Shown here: one piece after another, positions 12,213 through 22,672 of the stretch
How the letters are laid out: every line of letters starts with the position of its first letter
Position numbering within the stretch: the first letter of the stretch is position 1
Assembly: GCA_018292915.2 (NCBI GenBank)
Contig: JACVVK020000060.1
Span: forward strand, 334,501 to 398,500
Source: Batillaria attramentaria
Taxonomy: Eukaryota > Mollusca > Gastropoda > Batillariidae
Length of the DNA: 64,000 nt
Direction of reading: 5' to 3'
Notes under the pieces: generated by a model
The model's input: only the letters and a program-made list of their open reading frames with translations
Databases searched by the model: none
What the model was told of the DNA's origin: nothing
Position numbers and translations under genes: made by a program

Positions 12213-12474
12213 ATTTTGCGCGGACTTTAAGAGTTAAAGGTTCCTCGTGCTGGTGACGATGGTATTCGTCACAGAATACATCCAGGTAAAATTGTTTGGT
12301 GACTCATTTGAAAACTGTCAGTCTCCTTGTCTCTACATGTTTGTTTGTTTGTTTGGTTTTGTTTTGTTTTTGTTTTTTACCAGAAAACAGGCAGGTCGTA
12401 AACAGCCTGATGACGTGGTGGAATTGACGCTTCCATATCCAAACGCAAGAGAAACCCAGAAAATGAAGCAGTAA
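4564..12474 (+). CDS. SLC22-type organic ion transporter, copy 1, frameshifted in exon 8 (possible pseudogene)
   Basis: This is a major facilitator superfamily plasma-membrane transporter of the SLC22 (organic cation/carnitine/anion) type. Coding exons are 4564-4706, 5729-5945, 6366-6469, 6844-6998, 7526-7694, 8518-8763, 9155-9381, 9854-10018, 10365-10516 and 12384-12474. All junctions are GT-AG and phases match copy 2. Family hallmarks are the HRCKIP start of the large extracellular loop with N-x-T sequons, GDYFGRRR after TM2/3, PESPRWL before the cytoplasmic loop, ERVGRR, and LPETRGRHLPET after the last helix. Compared with copy 2, exon 8 has lost 11 bp at about 9930. The normal splice form therefore hits TGA at 10012-10014 after 473 codons and loses the final helices. 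A cryptic acceptor at 9937-9938 would restore frame (see findings). Exon 7 is also one codon shorter than in copy 2. The substrate is unknown. Confidence 0.85.
4805..4890 (-). mobile_element. Possible LINE/SINE 3' tail remnant in intron 1
   Basis: On the - strand the sequence reads as an AATAAA-like tail ending in short (TTATC)n/(ATCTT)n repeats, typical of a non-LTR retroposon 3' end. No coding remnant is attached, so the identity is weak. Confidence 0.3.
5222..5600 (+). repeat. Tandemly duplicated 190-bp segment in intron 1 of transporter copy 1
   Basis: Two neighbouring blocks share ordered motifs: ACCTTCGTG or TCCTTCGTG, GTGTAAGCAAAGTT, GCAATCCGTTTG and AATCAGTTCTCAT or GATCAGTTCTCAT. 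Intron 1 of copy 2 holds a single version (about 16040-16170), so the doubling is specific to copy 1 or was lost in copy 2. A C-run (about 5204-5219) precedes the first block. Confidence 0.6.
6288..6358 (+). repeat. (TG)n tract abutting the exon 3 splice acceptor
   Basis: About 70 bp of TG ends 7 bp before the acceptor AG (6364-6365), so the usual polypyrimidine position is filled by UG repeats in the transcript. The orthologous site in copy 2 also carries TG. Confidence 0.9.
6749..6830 (+). repeat. (TG)n tract abutting the exon 4 splice acceptor
   Basis: About 80 bp of TG is followed by TTTGTTTGTTTTTAG and exon 4 at 6844. Copy 2 has CGTG and TG repeats at the same site (17503-17586). Confidence 0.9.
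7161..7222 (+). repeat. (TG)n tract in intron 4
   Basis: A pure TG tract in intron 4 of transporter copy 1. A TG tract occupies the same intron position in copy 2 (17919-17983). Confidence 0.9.
7748..7919. repeat. Triplet repeats (AGT)n/(AGC)n and (GAT)n in intron 5
   Basis: AGT and AGC units run about 7752-7809; GAT units run 7867-7915. Both lie in intron 5 of transporter copy 1 and are absent from the matching intron of copy 2. Confidence 0.85.
8870..9154 (+). repeat. Degenerate repeats of the exon 7 acceptor region, intron 6 of copy 1
   Basis: Six or so imperfect units carry a CCCGAAAGACGCTGACCAT or GAAGGATACTGACCATCAT block followed by TAACTGGTTGAAAAT. The last unit contains the real exon 7 acceptor and first codons (9153-9180). 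Copy 2 intron 6 has fewer units of the same kind (19065-19202). Confidence 0.7.
10560..11530 (+). repeat. Minisatellite of about 65-75-bp units in intron 9 of copy 1
   Basis: Units contain AAAATGGCCCGAGAAAACCCC, ATAATAGTCAACTGACTGAAAA and a short A-run. Intron 9 of copy 2 has only two or three related units near 20815-20940. One unit is interrupted by the SINE-A insertion at 11172-11346. Confidence 0.7.
11172..11346 (-). mobile_element. SINE family A, full-length, with 12-bp target-site duplication
   Basis: The reverse complement starts GGGGAGCCGGGGTGGCCGAAT, carries the GTTGCCCCGTCTTTGATATC motif and ends GGAAAAGGACGTTAAAC plus a short tail. It is flanked by the direct repeat ACCCCATAATAG at 11160-11171 and 11347-11358, a clear retroposition signature. 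Copy 2 intron 9 lacks it, so it inserted after the gene duplication, or was lost there. Confidence 0.9.
11574..11745 (+). mobile_element. SINE family A, full-length
   Basis: It has the same head (GGGAGCCAGGGTGGCCGAAT), middle motif and tail as the copy at 11172 but in the opposite orientation, 228 bp away. The two copies can pair as an inverted repeat in a transcript of transporter copy 1. Confidence 0.88.
11945..12180 (+). repeat. Dispersed repeat G, copy 1
   Basis: Ordered blocks TTAACTCTAACGAGCCC, CCCCTGCCCGCTATAGAATG, GGGCCTTGCCCCGCTAGGC and CCGCTGCATATCGCATAGTAGTG are shared with 33063-33241 (-) and partly with 63201-63305 (+). There is no coding potential. A (GTT)n run follows at 12177-12211. 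Confidence 0.6.
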
Positions 12475-12519
12475 CCGAGTAAAGATTCATCGGCTGTATA
12501 ACATCTATTCATAAAGGAC

Positions 12520-12525
12520 AATAAA
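12520..12525 (+). other. Poly(A) signal AATAAA after transporter copy 1
   Basis: AATAAA lies 46 bp after the exon 10 stop codon. This is a plausible cleavage signal for copy 1. Confidence 0.5.
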
Positions 12526-12629
12526 AACTATAACGAGAGCAAACTGTTCGATCTTCGGCATCGCGGAAGAGACGAAACTGAAGCAGAAGGCACCAAACTA
12601 AAGCAGCAGTAACCGTGTTTAATTTAGTC

Positions 12630-12663
<34 letters not shown>

Positions 12664-12722
12664 CGCGCGCGCGTGTGCGCGTGTGTGTGCGTGTGTGTGC
12701 GTGCGTGTGCCTGCGTGTGTGC
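12630..12722. repeat. (TG)n-(CG)n-(TGCG)n microsatellite
   Basis: A TG run is followed by CG and mixed TGCG units. Alternating purine-pyrimidine, Z-DNA prone. Confidence 0.85.
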
Positions 12723-12846
12723 GAGTTTCTACGATTTTGTTATATTCCCGTAGCTTATAGATTTTCCTTCCTTTGCTCATATTTTTGTAGTTTAGCAACG
12801 GTAAGTTCGACGTGACATTTCTGCAAAAACTTTCACCGCGGGAAAA

Positions 12847-12878
<32 letters not shown>

Positions 12879-12880
<2 letters not shown>

Positions 12881-13048
12881 GGGTGCCGGGGTGGCCGAAT
12901 GGTAGAGCGTTGTACTTCTAATGCTCGGATCGTGAATTCATATCCCGGCTGAGGCCAATATTCGTGCTGGCCTTTTCGTCGTTGCCCCGTCTTTGGTATC
13001 ACCCGCATGTGTAAAAGGACGTTAACCCCCCTAACACACACCCAGCCA
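12879..13048 (+). mobile_element. SINE family A
   Basis: Head GGGGGTGCCGGGGTGGCCGA, GTTGCCCCGTCTTTGGTATC motif and AAAAGGACGTTAA tail. It sits between two (CT)n runs (12850-12876 and 13052-13068), directly 5' of a truncated LINE. Confidence 0.85.
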
Positions 13049-13076
13049 TCCCTCTCTCTCTCTCTCTATACATGTA

Positions 13077-14690
13077 AACCATTTACCATACCATTAATGA
13101 CTGTGCTAGATGTTGGTAAGTCAATATCCAACATGGCAAACAAGAAATCGTGTGGTTTGGATGGCATCAGTAGCAAAATACTAAAAACGTCCCTGCCATA
13201 TATAATTGAGTCATTGACATTTATCTATAATCTCTCTATTCAAAATAATGTATTTCCAGCGGCCCTTAAAAACGCTAAAGTTGTCCCGATACCAAAAAAC
13301 AAAAATCTAAGCGATGTAAATGAATATCGTCCAATATCTATACTATCAGTTCTCTCAAAACCCCTAGAAAGACACATTCACACACATCTGCTCACATTCC
13401 TCGAAGAAAATAAACTTCTGTGCGCATTTCAGTCAGGTTTCCGTCCAGGCCATTCGTGCCAGACTGCTCTCACTCACATCATAGATAAGTGGCTTAGTGG
13501 TATAAATGAGTCAAAGCTATCTGGAGCAATATTTCTTGACCTCAAGAAAGCTTTTGATTTGGTAAATCACAGCATTCTGTTGAAAAAAACTGCGATTATA
13601 CAACATTGGGTCAGGCGCATTATCATTCTTCTCATCCTTCCTCTTACACAGGAAACAGAGAGTCTTTTTAAATGGCAAATTCTCATCCGAAGGGATTGTT
13701 AAGTATGGGGTACCTCAGGGCTCCATCTTGGGGCCTCTTTTATTTTGTCTTTATATTAATGACCTTCCCTTTTGTTTATCTAGTCCCAACGTGTCCTGCG
13801 AGTTATTTGCAGATGACACAACACTACACACATCCGACAAAAAAGAGGCAACAATAAACAAAACACTCCAGCAGAGCCTCGATGAAGTATCTGAATGGTG
13901 TACCCAAAATTATATGATAATCAGCGTCCCCAAAACAAAGAGCATGCTAATAACTACACGCCAAAGGCACCAGCGGAAGCCTCTACCTCTCACACTATCT
14001 CTCGGCTCAGAGCCCATACACCAAGTGTCAACGCATCGCCTTTTGGGCGTTACAGTGGACGATCAATTGAAGTGGGAGCCGCACCTAGAAAAACTTAGTA
14101 AAACCCTGTCTAAAAATCTTTTTCTCTTAAGTAAACTTAACCGCATAGTTAGCCACGACAGTTGCAAAATGTTCTTTCACGCACAATAAAAAGTCATATA
14201 GATTACGCCTCCAACCTCTGGGTCAAATGTGGTGATATTCACTTGAAAAAGATCAATTCTCTCTATAAACGTGGTATAAAGCTTTTACATCCTGGGCCCT
14301 TACCCACAAAAGAAAAACTTAAAGCGCTCGAACTCCTCCCCCTTACCAAGCATCTTGAGTTCAACCGATGTGTTTTCATGCACAAGATAGTCCACTGTAA
14401 GGCTCCTCCATATCTGACCAAGTTCTTTCAACCAAGTCAGCGACACAACGCAAGAAATGGCCTGTTCCAATTTCTTGCGCTTCTTTCTATCTTTGCATGT
14501 TTATTTTTATTTTTTATTTTTTTCTATTTTCTTATCAGATTTACTCCTTTTGTGCCTGGTATACTTTTTGTCATGTTAGCCTTTACTTTTTAGTGTTTCT
14601 AGATTAGCAGGACAGCTTGTAAGATAGGCAGACCATGCCTACAAGTCTTTATCCTGAAATAAACGTTTCAGTCAGTCAGTCAGTCAGTCA
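13077..14690 (+). mobile_element. 5'-truncated, frameshifted non-LTR retrotransposon (LINE) with RT domain
   Basis: Three frames of one reverse transcriptase can be read. The first (to 13702) has KSCGLDGISS, EYRPISILS, QSGFRPGHSC and GAIFLDLKKAFDLVNH. The second (about 13690-14187) has a PQGS-like GVPQGSILGPLLF segment, the catalytic FADDT (in place of YADD) and HRLLGVTVDDQLKWEPHL. The third (about 14190-14460) has the C-terminal HIDYASNLW and LEFNRCVFMHKIV blocks. The endonuclease is missing (5' truncation). The 3' end AATAAACGTTT runs into (CAGT)n and (CT)n, like CR1/Jockey-type elements that end in short repeats. It is inactive. Confidence 0.85.
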
Positions 14691-14699
14691 GTCTCTCTC

Positions 14700-15264
14700 T
14701 CTCGCTGTGCCTAATCTATCGAACGCGAAAACAGAATTTTTAGTGTATAGCTGTGCATATGCCCTAAACACTAATCTTTTTATGGTACAGTCTAGGACTC
14801 GACACCGTGACCAATTTCGTCCATGCCTGTGCATCACCATGTGCTTATTTAGTAGCGAATAAGTGCATGCAGAATCATGATGTTCTCCAACAAGTTTTCA
14901 AAAACCATAAAATAATGTCACATTGCCCTCTGATTTCTCGTGCACAAAATGTAGAGTAAAGCATCCGACTCGGATAACTCTTGTCAGCAGTAGATTGGAG
15001 TGACTGTGCAACTTTGATAAGTCGGAGAAGGTAAGCGCTGTAAAGTTAGTATAACTACTATCGGTGGCTTAACAAACAAACCAACAAAATGTGCTCCGCC
15101 ACTACCGAAGACAGTGACAATTTCGAAATGTTTTGGGATGAAAAATGCTGGATGACATAATCAAACATTTGAAAAGGGCAACAAATGGCATATGGCTGTC
15201 CTGCAGAAAGTCGTGAGTCAAGACAACTTTTTGTACGATGCTTTGTGCTGAATCACATCTCTTA

Positions 15265-15310
<46 letters not shown>

Positions 15311-15769
15311 TCACATGGTCTGCCGGGATATATATATATATATCTTCACATGGTCTGCAAACGGAAATGTGATGGTGTCTCTACGTCAGCTATCATTTTT
15401 ACTGACAAATTAAACTTCAGACTGTCCTATCGGGCGAGAAACATTGGTCTGTCAACAGTGTGAGTATGAGAACATTTTGGACCGAATATTTTGGGCCTGT
15501 GGTATATGTATGCTAGAAAAACATGGAGGTATTGTTCTTAGGCTTAAATACAATGAGAGAGAGAGAGAGAGAAACACTCATGTTTAAGCCATTGCTTTAC
15601 TCTTTTTCATATGGTCGATTCACTTCCCGACTTATACACACAAGCCGGGGGGTACTCCATGTCTGTAGAGGGCATCCCTTATTATCACTTCGGCGTAGTA
15701 GCAGATTATATAAGAATTATAATTCACGAAAAGGAAACAAACATTCGTCAGCTGCCCCAGTGAGTGAAG
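14700..15769. other. Intergenic spacer and 5' flank of transporter copy 2
   Basis: No gene was seen. About 14790-15769 is the duplicated counterpart of 3930-4563. It holds an (AT)n microsatellite at 15266-15308 with a shorter repeat at 15330-15343, both followed by CTTCACATGGTCTGC. Confidence 0.55.
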
Positions 15770-16904
15770 ATGAAGTTTGACGATGTTCTCCGTGAGATCG
15801 GGGAGTTTGGTCTGTACCAGAAACGACTGATGTTTCTCCTCTGCATTACTTCGTGTTGCGTCGTAATGCAAAATATTTCACCTGTTTTCACCGTCAAAAT
15901 CCCCAAACACAGGTAAGTGTATGCCAGGAATGTTTGCGGTGTGATACTTAGGGTTTTGCACGTTCCTCCAACGGTTCTGTAGAAGATTCCAATTATTTTA
16001 CTCTAATAATACTGGAAAATGAACGAATCTTCCCATTTTGCAAATCTTTCAATTCCTTCGTGTTACTGACAGAGTCATAAGAAAGTCCTGAAATTTAGTG
16101 TAAGCAAAGTTCCGTAATATATTACGTATACAATCCGTTTGTGGCGCGCTCTTTGCCGCTAAAAATGGTTCGGTCAGTACGGTGCAAGTTCAGTCGATGA
16201 TGATCAGATTAGAATTAAGCCTTGGTGCTTTCAACGTATCTGAACGTATTCAGAAACTATACTTGAATGTATTTCAAATTACGAGTGCATGTGGTCAGTA
16301 TGTCAAGCTTCGTGTTGTGTTTTGCGGTACTGCAGGTGCAAAATCCCAACCTACCCCAATGACACCTATCAACTACAGAGCCCCGACCACGCATCCCTTG
16401 TCAACGAAACCATCCCTCTGAGAAACGGGGAATACTCCGAATGTACTTTGTATGATGCGGTTGGATCTGACGGGACAGAAAACAGGACAGAGAGAGCATG
16501 CAACGACTGGGTGTTCGACAAGTCCGTCTTCACAGCCACACTCGTTACGGAGGTAATTGTATACGCATTATTTTAAAAGCTTATTTTTTGTGCCAGTACA
16601 CGTATAGTACTGTGCAGTCCTGGATTCGCAATAACCGTTGGATTGGTCGAAGGTCACAGCATGTCAGGCAATGCAAGACAGGTGGAAGGCATTTCAGTCT
16701 CTCTACCCCCATCCACACGGGTGACCCCCACATTCCCTCTTTTTTTTAAACAAGGTACTGTGTTAGATCGTGAAAGGCTTTACACGTAGGCTGTGTGGCT
16801 TAAACGTTTTGTTTTTTGTTTTTTTTTTTTAGCAATTTCGGTTTGAGAGTACATTTGACGACAGATTAAACGTCCATGCCTGTTGTGGCCAAAATACTTT
16901 CACG

Positions 16905-16963
<59 letters not shown>

Positions 16964-16981
16964 GTGTTGTGTTGTGTTGTG

Positions 16982-17014
<33 letters not shown>

Positions 17015-17035
17015 GTGTTGTGTTGTGTTGTGTTG

Positions 17036-17083
<48 letters not shown>

Positions 17084-17505
17084 TGTGTGTGTGTGTGTGC
17101 TGGCAGCTGAACCTGGTTTGTGAGAGAAAAATCTACCGCTCTCACTCCAGCATGATGATCTTTGCCGGTAAATTTGTGGGCGCATTTCTCGCCAGCATGG
17201 CCGGGGACTAGTAAGTGTCGACGCACGCTTCCACAGATTGTATTCAATAGTCAAACAAACACGGACGGTTTACGTAAACAGAAATCCAGTGCCTATATCC
17301 AAAGATAGCATTTAAGAAGTAGTAAGTGTATTGGATGTGGAGAACTCAAGAAAACATCGCTACTTCGTCACCATCTGATAATATCAGATATCATGTGATC
17401 AGATACCAGATATCTGCGCAACAGGAATTCACAGAGAAGACACCCATACGCGATCTGTAAATGGCTGTAACAGTCCAAAATCAATGTCTCTGCAGATAGG
17501 TAAAT

Positions 17506-17562
<57 letters not shown>

Positions 17563-17914
17563 TGTGTGTGTGTGTGTGTGTGTGTTCAGCTTCGGACGGC
17601 GCCGTGTGTACACGTTCATGATGTTAGCCCTGATCGGGACGTCAGTTGGTATTGTCTTCGTGTCCAGCCTGCCAGCTCTTATGGCCTTCAGGTTCATGGC
17701 TGGGGCGTTCACAACAGGATCCTACCTCTGCATATACGTCATAAGTGCGTTAACAAGAGCTTGTTAATGCATGTGTTAAGTGTTACATCCCTCACATCTT
17801 CGTGGCGCCATTCAAAATTTATTAAATAACGTTTAGGAATACGGAGCATACGTTGAACTGGATCTGGAAAGGTGTTAGCTGTAGAGGAAACTGAAAGTTT
17901 ATCATACAAACGCG

Positions 17915-17984
<70 letters not shown>

Positions 17985-20900
17985 CACTTGCGTTTCTTTT
18001 ATTGCTCAGTGTATGTGCAAATTCAGATACAATCGGATTGTCCAGCACGACAAGCTGAGAATGAGTGTGATTCAAGAAACCGGGTAATAGAGTGACATGT
18101 CACACATTCAAGAAACGTTACGTCTTTCCGTGAATTAAATGATACATTGATATAATTCACTGTTCTTTTCTGATTGACAGCATTGGAATTACTGGGAACG
18201 AGATATCGGCGATACTCATCTATAGTTGCGGTCATTGCCGACATTTTTGCCATGTTGGCCGCCACTTTGTTTGCCTACCTGTTGAGACACTGGCAACACT
18301 TCCAGGCTTCTCTGGCGTCCCTCACCATCTTCCTTTTCATTGCTTATTTGTACGTACACGGTCCTTCCTGCTACCTTCATTTGCAGTCACGCGCAACATC
18401 AGAATAGGTTAGATTATGTGTGGCCTGCCTGTCCGGCAAATATGACACGTCAGTGGTCGTCCGCAGGCTCCTGCTCACGGGAGTTCAGTTTTCAATCCTG
18501 CTACAGTAGACTCGTGAGCCTGACGTCCCCCCCTTCCCCCCCCCCCCCCCCCGGCTTGTTTGTTGTTGTTGTTGTTGTGTTTTCATATGCACGTGCTATG
18601 TTCGCGGAGTTGAGCTTTGGCTAGTATTTTTTCCTTACTATCTTAGAGTCAGTCGTCTATCTCCTTGTCCAAAAATAATCTCGTAAGACTCGGCACCTCT
18701 GGTAGATTTTGCATTATTTCTCAGTGCATCTTGCATTATTTCATTTATTTTACTTTCAGTTTTCTCTTCTTCTTCTCATTATTATAAGTCAGAACGTTCT
18801 TTCAGTTTCATCCCTGAATCTCCAAGATGGCTGGTGTCCAAAGGTCGCCACGAAGAAGCTCAGAAAGTGCTCGAGGTGGTTGCTAGGATCAATGGCAGAT
18901 CGCTTCCGCCGAGGTTTCAGATCGAGGCTCTGGCTTCCATGGCTGGCGTACGTGCAGCTTCCGGACCAAAGGGCAAGCAAGGCGTCAGTCCGCTCAGCCT
19001 CTTCCGTATCCCGCGCTTATTTCTGCGCTACACGCTTCTCTACTTCTGCTGGTAAGCTTTCTTTAACTGGTTGAAAACTATTCCTCGGGTTCTCCCAAAG
19101 GATGCTGACCATCATTAATTGTTCAAAATTATTCCTCGGGGTTTCCCGAATCATGCTGACCATCATAACTGGCTGAAAATTATTTATCGGATTTTCCCGA
19201 AGGATACTGACCATCATGTGCTACTATGGCCTGATGCTGAACGTGTCCAATATGAGCGGCAACATCTTCCTCAACTTCGGCCTCATGACGGTATTGCCGG
19301 AAGTGTTCTCCGTCGCCGTCCTCTCTTTACTGTTAGAGCGAGTCGGCAGACGTTCCTTTGTCATCGGAGCTGTGGGTCTGGGTGGACTGGCTTGCATGGC
19401 CACCATCCTGCCTGTTGTGTTTGGAGGAAACGGTCTGTACTGTATACTTGTACTGTATTTTGTTTGTTTGTTAGTTGTTTTTGTCCCAAAATCGTATTCC
19501 GTAGCAGGGTCTTCTTTGCTGGGGCTTAATGGTATGAGCATAAAATGCTCGTTAACATATGCCTCCTCCAGGGGCAGCTTATTGCGAGCACTTTGTCCGT
19601 TCGTTCGACTCTCCCTTTTTTTCCCTTCCTCCTTTCGGCGTTAAGCCCTAACTCACTCCTTCCTCCTTTCGGATTTTTTTTTTATATATCTTTCTGTTTG
19701 TTTGTTAGTTGTTGTTGGGTGTGTTTGTTTTTTGGTTGTTGTTGTTTTTTGTTTTTGTTTGGGTTTTTTTTTTTGGTTTTTTTTTTTTTTGTTGTTTTTT
19801 TTTTTTTTTTGGGGGGGGGGGGGGTAACGAAAGGTGTCTTTAAAAATGAAGAAAAGATGCAGAAGACAGATTCTTTCCGTCAGACTGCACACGGAATAGG
19901 TACGTCTACACACCACTTGAAATGATACGTGTCAGTTGTCTGATGTTTGTCTGTATGTAGTATCAGACAGTGTATAATTATGTTTGTATCACCCGCCAGA
20001 CTGGATCATACGAGGCTTGTCTTTGGGCGGGAGGATGTGTGTGTCTGCCACATCGTCGGCCTTGTACACGCTGTCGCCTGAGCTGTTTCCCACAGTTCTT
20101 CGCAGCTTCGGGCTGGGTTCCTGCTCCATGATGTCACGTATCGGGGGAATCGCCTCGCCTTACGTTGCTGACTTGGTAAAACACGTTTTGAGTCGCTCGT
20201 TCTACGATTACAGATGACAACTTTTAGGACGGATAACGTGAAGGACTGGGGATAAGTTAATGCGGGATATTTTCAAGGCGATTTGTTCTTGTTTGTTTGT
20301 TTGTTTTGTTTGTTTAATTTTGTTTTTTGTTTGTGTGCGTGTGGGATTTTTTTTTTGACTGGTTGGTTGGTTGTATTTTTGGTTGCTTTTTTTTTAGGGG
20401 GGGGGGGGGGGTGGCTCCACACTGAACCAAACACAGTTTTAACAATATACTCTTTTATCAGCTTTTCCCAAATGCTGGACGATATACAACTTATGACGGA
20501 AATGCACTTCCTGACGAGTATTATAGTCTCTTAGAATTGTGCGGGAGTTAAAAGTGTCCTTCCTATTCATGCAGTCAAAACATCCATTATAATTTATAAC
20601 ACTTTGTCTTTTTTTTAAAGAACACCTACGTAATGGGGACGTTCGGCGCGGTGCTACCACAGATGGTATTTGGCGCGGCCGGTCTGCTGACGGCCATCAT
20701 GACGTTCTTCCTGCCGGAAACCAGAGGGCGCCACCTACCGGAGACCGTTAGAGACGCGGAACTGTTTGGCAGGTGAAATCGGCTGATAGGATGTGCACAT
20801 CATATCGTGGTAGTCTGAGAAATCCCAAGAATACTCAACTGATTGCATACTGGAACTAAAAGAACGTCACGTAGCCAGACAAATCCCAGTAATACTCAAA

Positions 20901-21366
20901 TGATTGAAAACTGGCACTGAGAAAAACAAACAAACAAAAAATTAAAATAGTATTGAGAGAAAAATTCTCCGTCCGATGGTCAGACTTGGCGAAAGAGTTG
21001 CAGCAGCAGCATAGAGGAGTATAGTTTTTGTTTTCAGTGACTACATCACATGTTTGTGGGTTCTGTTTGTGGCATATCTTTAAAGTATGTTTGTGTGTAT
21101 GTTGATTCTGACAAGAACTGTAATAATAAAAGTTTTCATCAAAATGTTTCCAGCAGCCGTTACAGCGTGTTTAAGTTGGACGTTTATCGATTTCTCGTCC
21201 TGATGACAATGGTGTAGACAAAAATATACATCCAATAGTCTAACCGTCCTCATGTAACATTATATTTTGTTACAGAAAGCAGGCAGGTCGTCCACAGCGT
21301 GATGATGTGGTGGAACTGACACTTCCCTGTGCAAACGCAAGAGAAACCCCAAAACTGAAACAGTAA
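15770..21366 (+). CDS. SLC22-type organic ion transporter, copy 2, intact (560 aa)
   Basis: This is a plasma-membrane MFS transporter expected to have 12 helices. Coding exons are 15770-15912, 16336-16552, 17107-17210, 17590-17744, 18181-18349, 18806-19051, 19203-19432, 20000-20175, 20621-20772 and 21276-21366; they total 1683 nt, stop included. All introns are GT-AG. HRCKIP near residue 47 opens the large extracellular loop, which carries NDT, NET and NRT sequons. GDYFGRRR lies near 153-160, PESPRWL at 265-271, an ERVGRR motif in exon 7, ELFPTVLR in exon 8 and LPETRGR at 511-517. The length equals typical SLC22 members (about 550 aa). The start ATG has A at -3 and is identical in copy 1. Organic cation or carnitine transport is the family expectation; substrate cannot be read from sequence. 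A Gypsy element begins 25 bp after the stop. Confidence 0.93.
16904..17099 (+). repeat. Compound (TG)n-(TGTTG)n-(CGTG)n tract before exon 3 of copy 2
   Basis: Alternating blocks of TG, GTTGT pentamers and CGTG tetramers reach to within 8 bp of the exon 3 acceptor AG (17105-17106). It is the counterpart of the pure TG tract at 6288-6358 in copy 1. Confidence 0.9.
17503..17586 (+). repeat. (CGTG)n-(TG)n tract before exon 4 of copy 2
   Basis: About 55 bp of CGTG units and 20 bp of TG lead straight into TTCAG and exon 4 at 17590. Confidence 0.9.
17919..17983 (+). repeat. (TG)n tract in intron 4 of copy 2
   Basis: A pure TG tract at the same intron position as 7161-7222 in copy 1. Confidence 0.9.
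19065..19202 (+). repeat. Repeats of the exon 7 acceptor region, intron 6 of copy 2
   Basis: Three units with GCTGACCATCAT and CTGAAAATTATT-like blocks. The last unit leads into the true acceptor at 19201-19202. Confidence 0.7.
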
Positions 21367-21391
21367 GCGTGCTTCGGCTGTATAATATATA

Positions 21392-21940
21392 TGTAGCAGA
21401 GTGAATGCTTTTGTGTGTGTGTGTGTATGTGTGTGTGCGTGCGCGCGCGCGCGCACGCACGTGCGAGTGTATACATAATGTTTGTACAGTGCTGAATCGC
21501 GTCACGTCGTGACGCGAGTTCTTCTTCCGTCGTTTTTTACGTCGTGTCGTGACGTAATTTTTTGATTGAACGTTTTGTTATTGTCAGACATTGATTTCTG
21601 CAGTGTCCTTTGTCGAACTGATGAGGTATGGACATGTGTATCATTAGTAATGCTTTTCATAATAGTTGTGTTGTTAACCAGTGCGGCTGGAATGATATAG
21701 TCTATAAGTTTAACTCTGAGCAGCTTTGGAAAATCGGAATGTCAACAGTATTTTCCATTGTTTTCAGGGTCGGTGTTTTTGGTTTTGTTTTCACGTCTTC
21801 ATCTCTTCAGTTACTTCTTCACGTTTCATCTGTATATAGTCATAAAATAAACACGTAAAGACATCTCAGTGAGTCGTGTCGACCAACCCCGACCTGGAGT
21901 AGGGTGGTGTCATCAACAACATCAAGCCCTTCCTTCTACA
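21392..21940 (+). repeat. 5' LTR of the Gypsy element
   Basis: Starts TGTAGCAGAG and ends CTTCTACA. It contains TG and CG alternating tracts (21410-21465), a perfect palindrome CGCGTCACG-T-CGTGACGCG (21498-21516), a TATATA near 21832 and the poly(A) signal AATAAA at 21846-21851. Confidence 0.95.
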
Positions 21941-21941
21941 A

Positions 21942-21959
21942 TGGCGCCCAATGTGGGGC
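21942..21959 (+). other. Primer binding site, tRNA-Lys(CUU)-like
   Basis: TGGCGCCCAATGTGGGGC starts 1 bp after the 5' LTR. From knowledge of animal tRNA-Lys(CUU) 3' ends it is complementary over 17 of 18 positions. Confidence 0.75.
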
Positions 21960-22672
21960 TTGCTCAACGGCTCGCTATCAATGAATATTGATGTCATTCA
22001 CTGACTGGGTCCAGATGCCTCTGGTCCAACACCGCCGAGTTTCACAATCAGCCATCAATTCCAAAACTGTCAGACGGGTCCTCTAGCTCTTTGGACTCAT
22101 GCACCACTTTGCTGCTGTCGACAGAACTGTCCGCAGAATCGTCCTCATTTGCAGCTGATCGCGAACTGCTTTGGACCACAGCCTCGTCCATCTCTGAGAC
22201 TGCGCTGCTGCTTGTAAAAAAAAAAAAAAAAAAAAAAAGGGAATCCTTCTCCAGTGTACATTTCCTGTGTTCACGCTTGTGTTAGTTCGGTTTCCACAAA
22301 CAAAAAAAGTGAGAGAGAAAGAGAAAGAACACACATTGAGAGCTTTGAAGTTAGTGTATATTAAGGCTTCTATGAACTATGAATTTCATTCTTTTGGTAT
22401 ATTTACCTTGAGTTGATATTTTTTTTTTTCATGCATTTTTTACTGTGTGTTGGTATGGTAGTGTTCGTATAGTTTCATGATGGTTTTATATGTCTTGAAT
22501 TTCATGATCGATTTTGCATCTTGAAACTGACTCGATAGGAATCCGACCGAGTCTTTGCTTACGAGGTGCTCCAATTGAAAATTTGGACTTAGTGTATGAA
22601 AATAGTATATATGAGATATTAGAGCAGTTAGTACTTTGTTAGTGTGCATACAAAGGTCTACAAACTGCATTA
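21960..22672 (+). other. Untranslated leader of the Gypsy element
   Basis: About 0.7 kb between primer binding site and gag, with an A-run at 22216-22238 and no recognised coding region. Confidence 0.7.

Noticed and set aside
13007..14189. Host gene with several exons
   Set aside because: The frames carry RT motifs, overlap without splice signals and end in a (CAGT)n tail: a decayed LINE.
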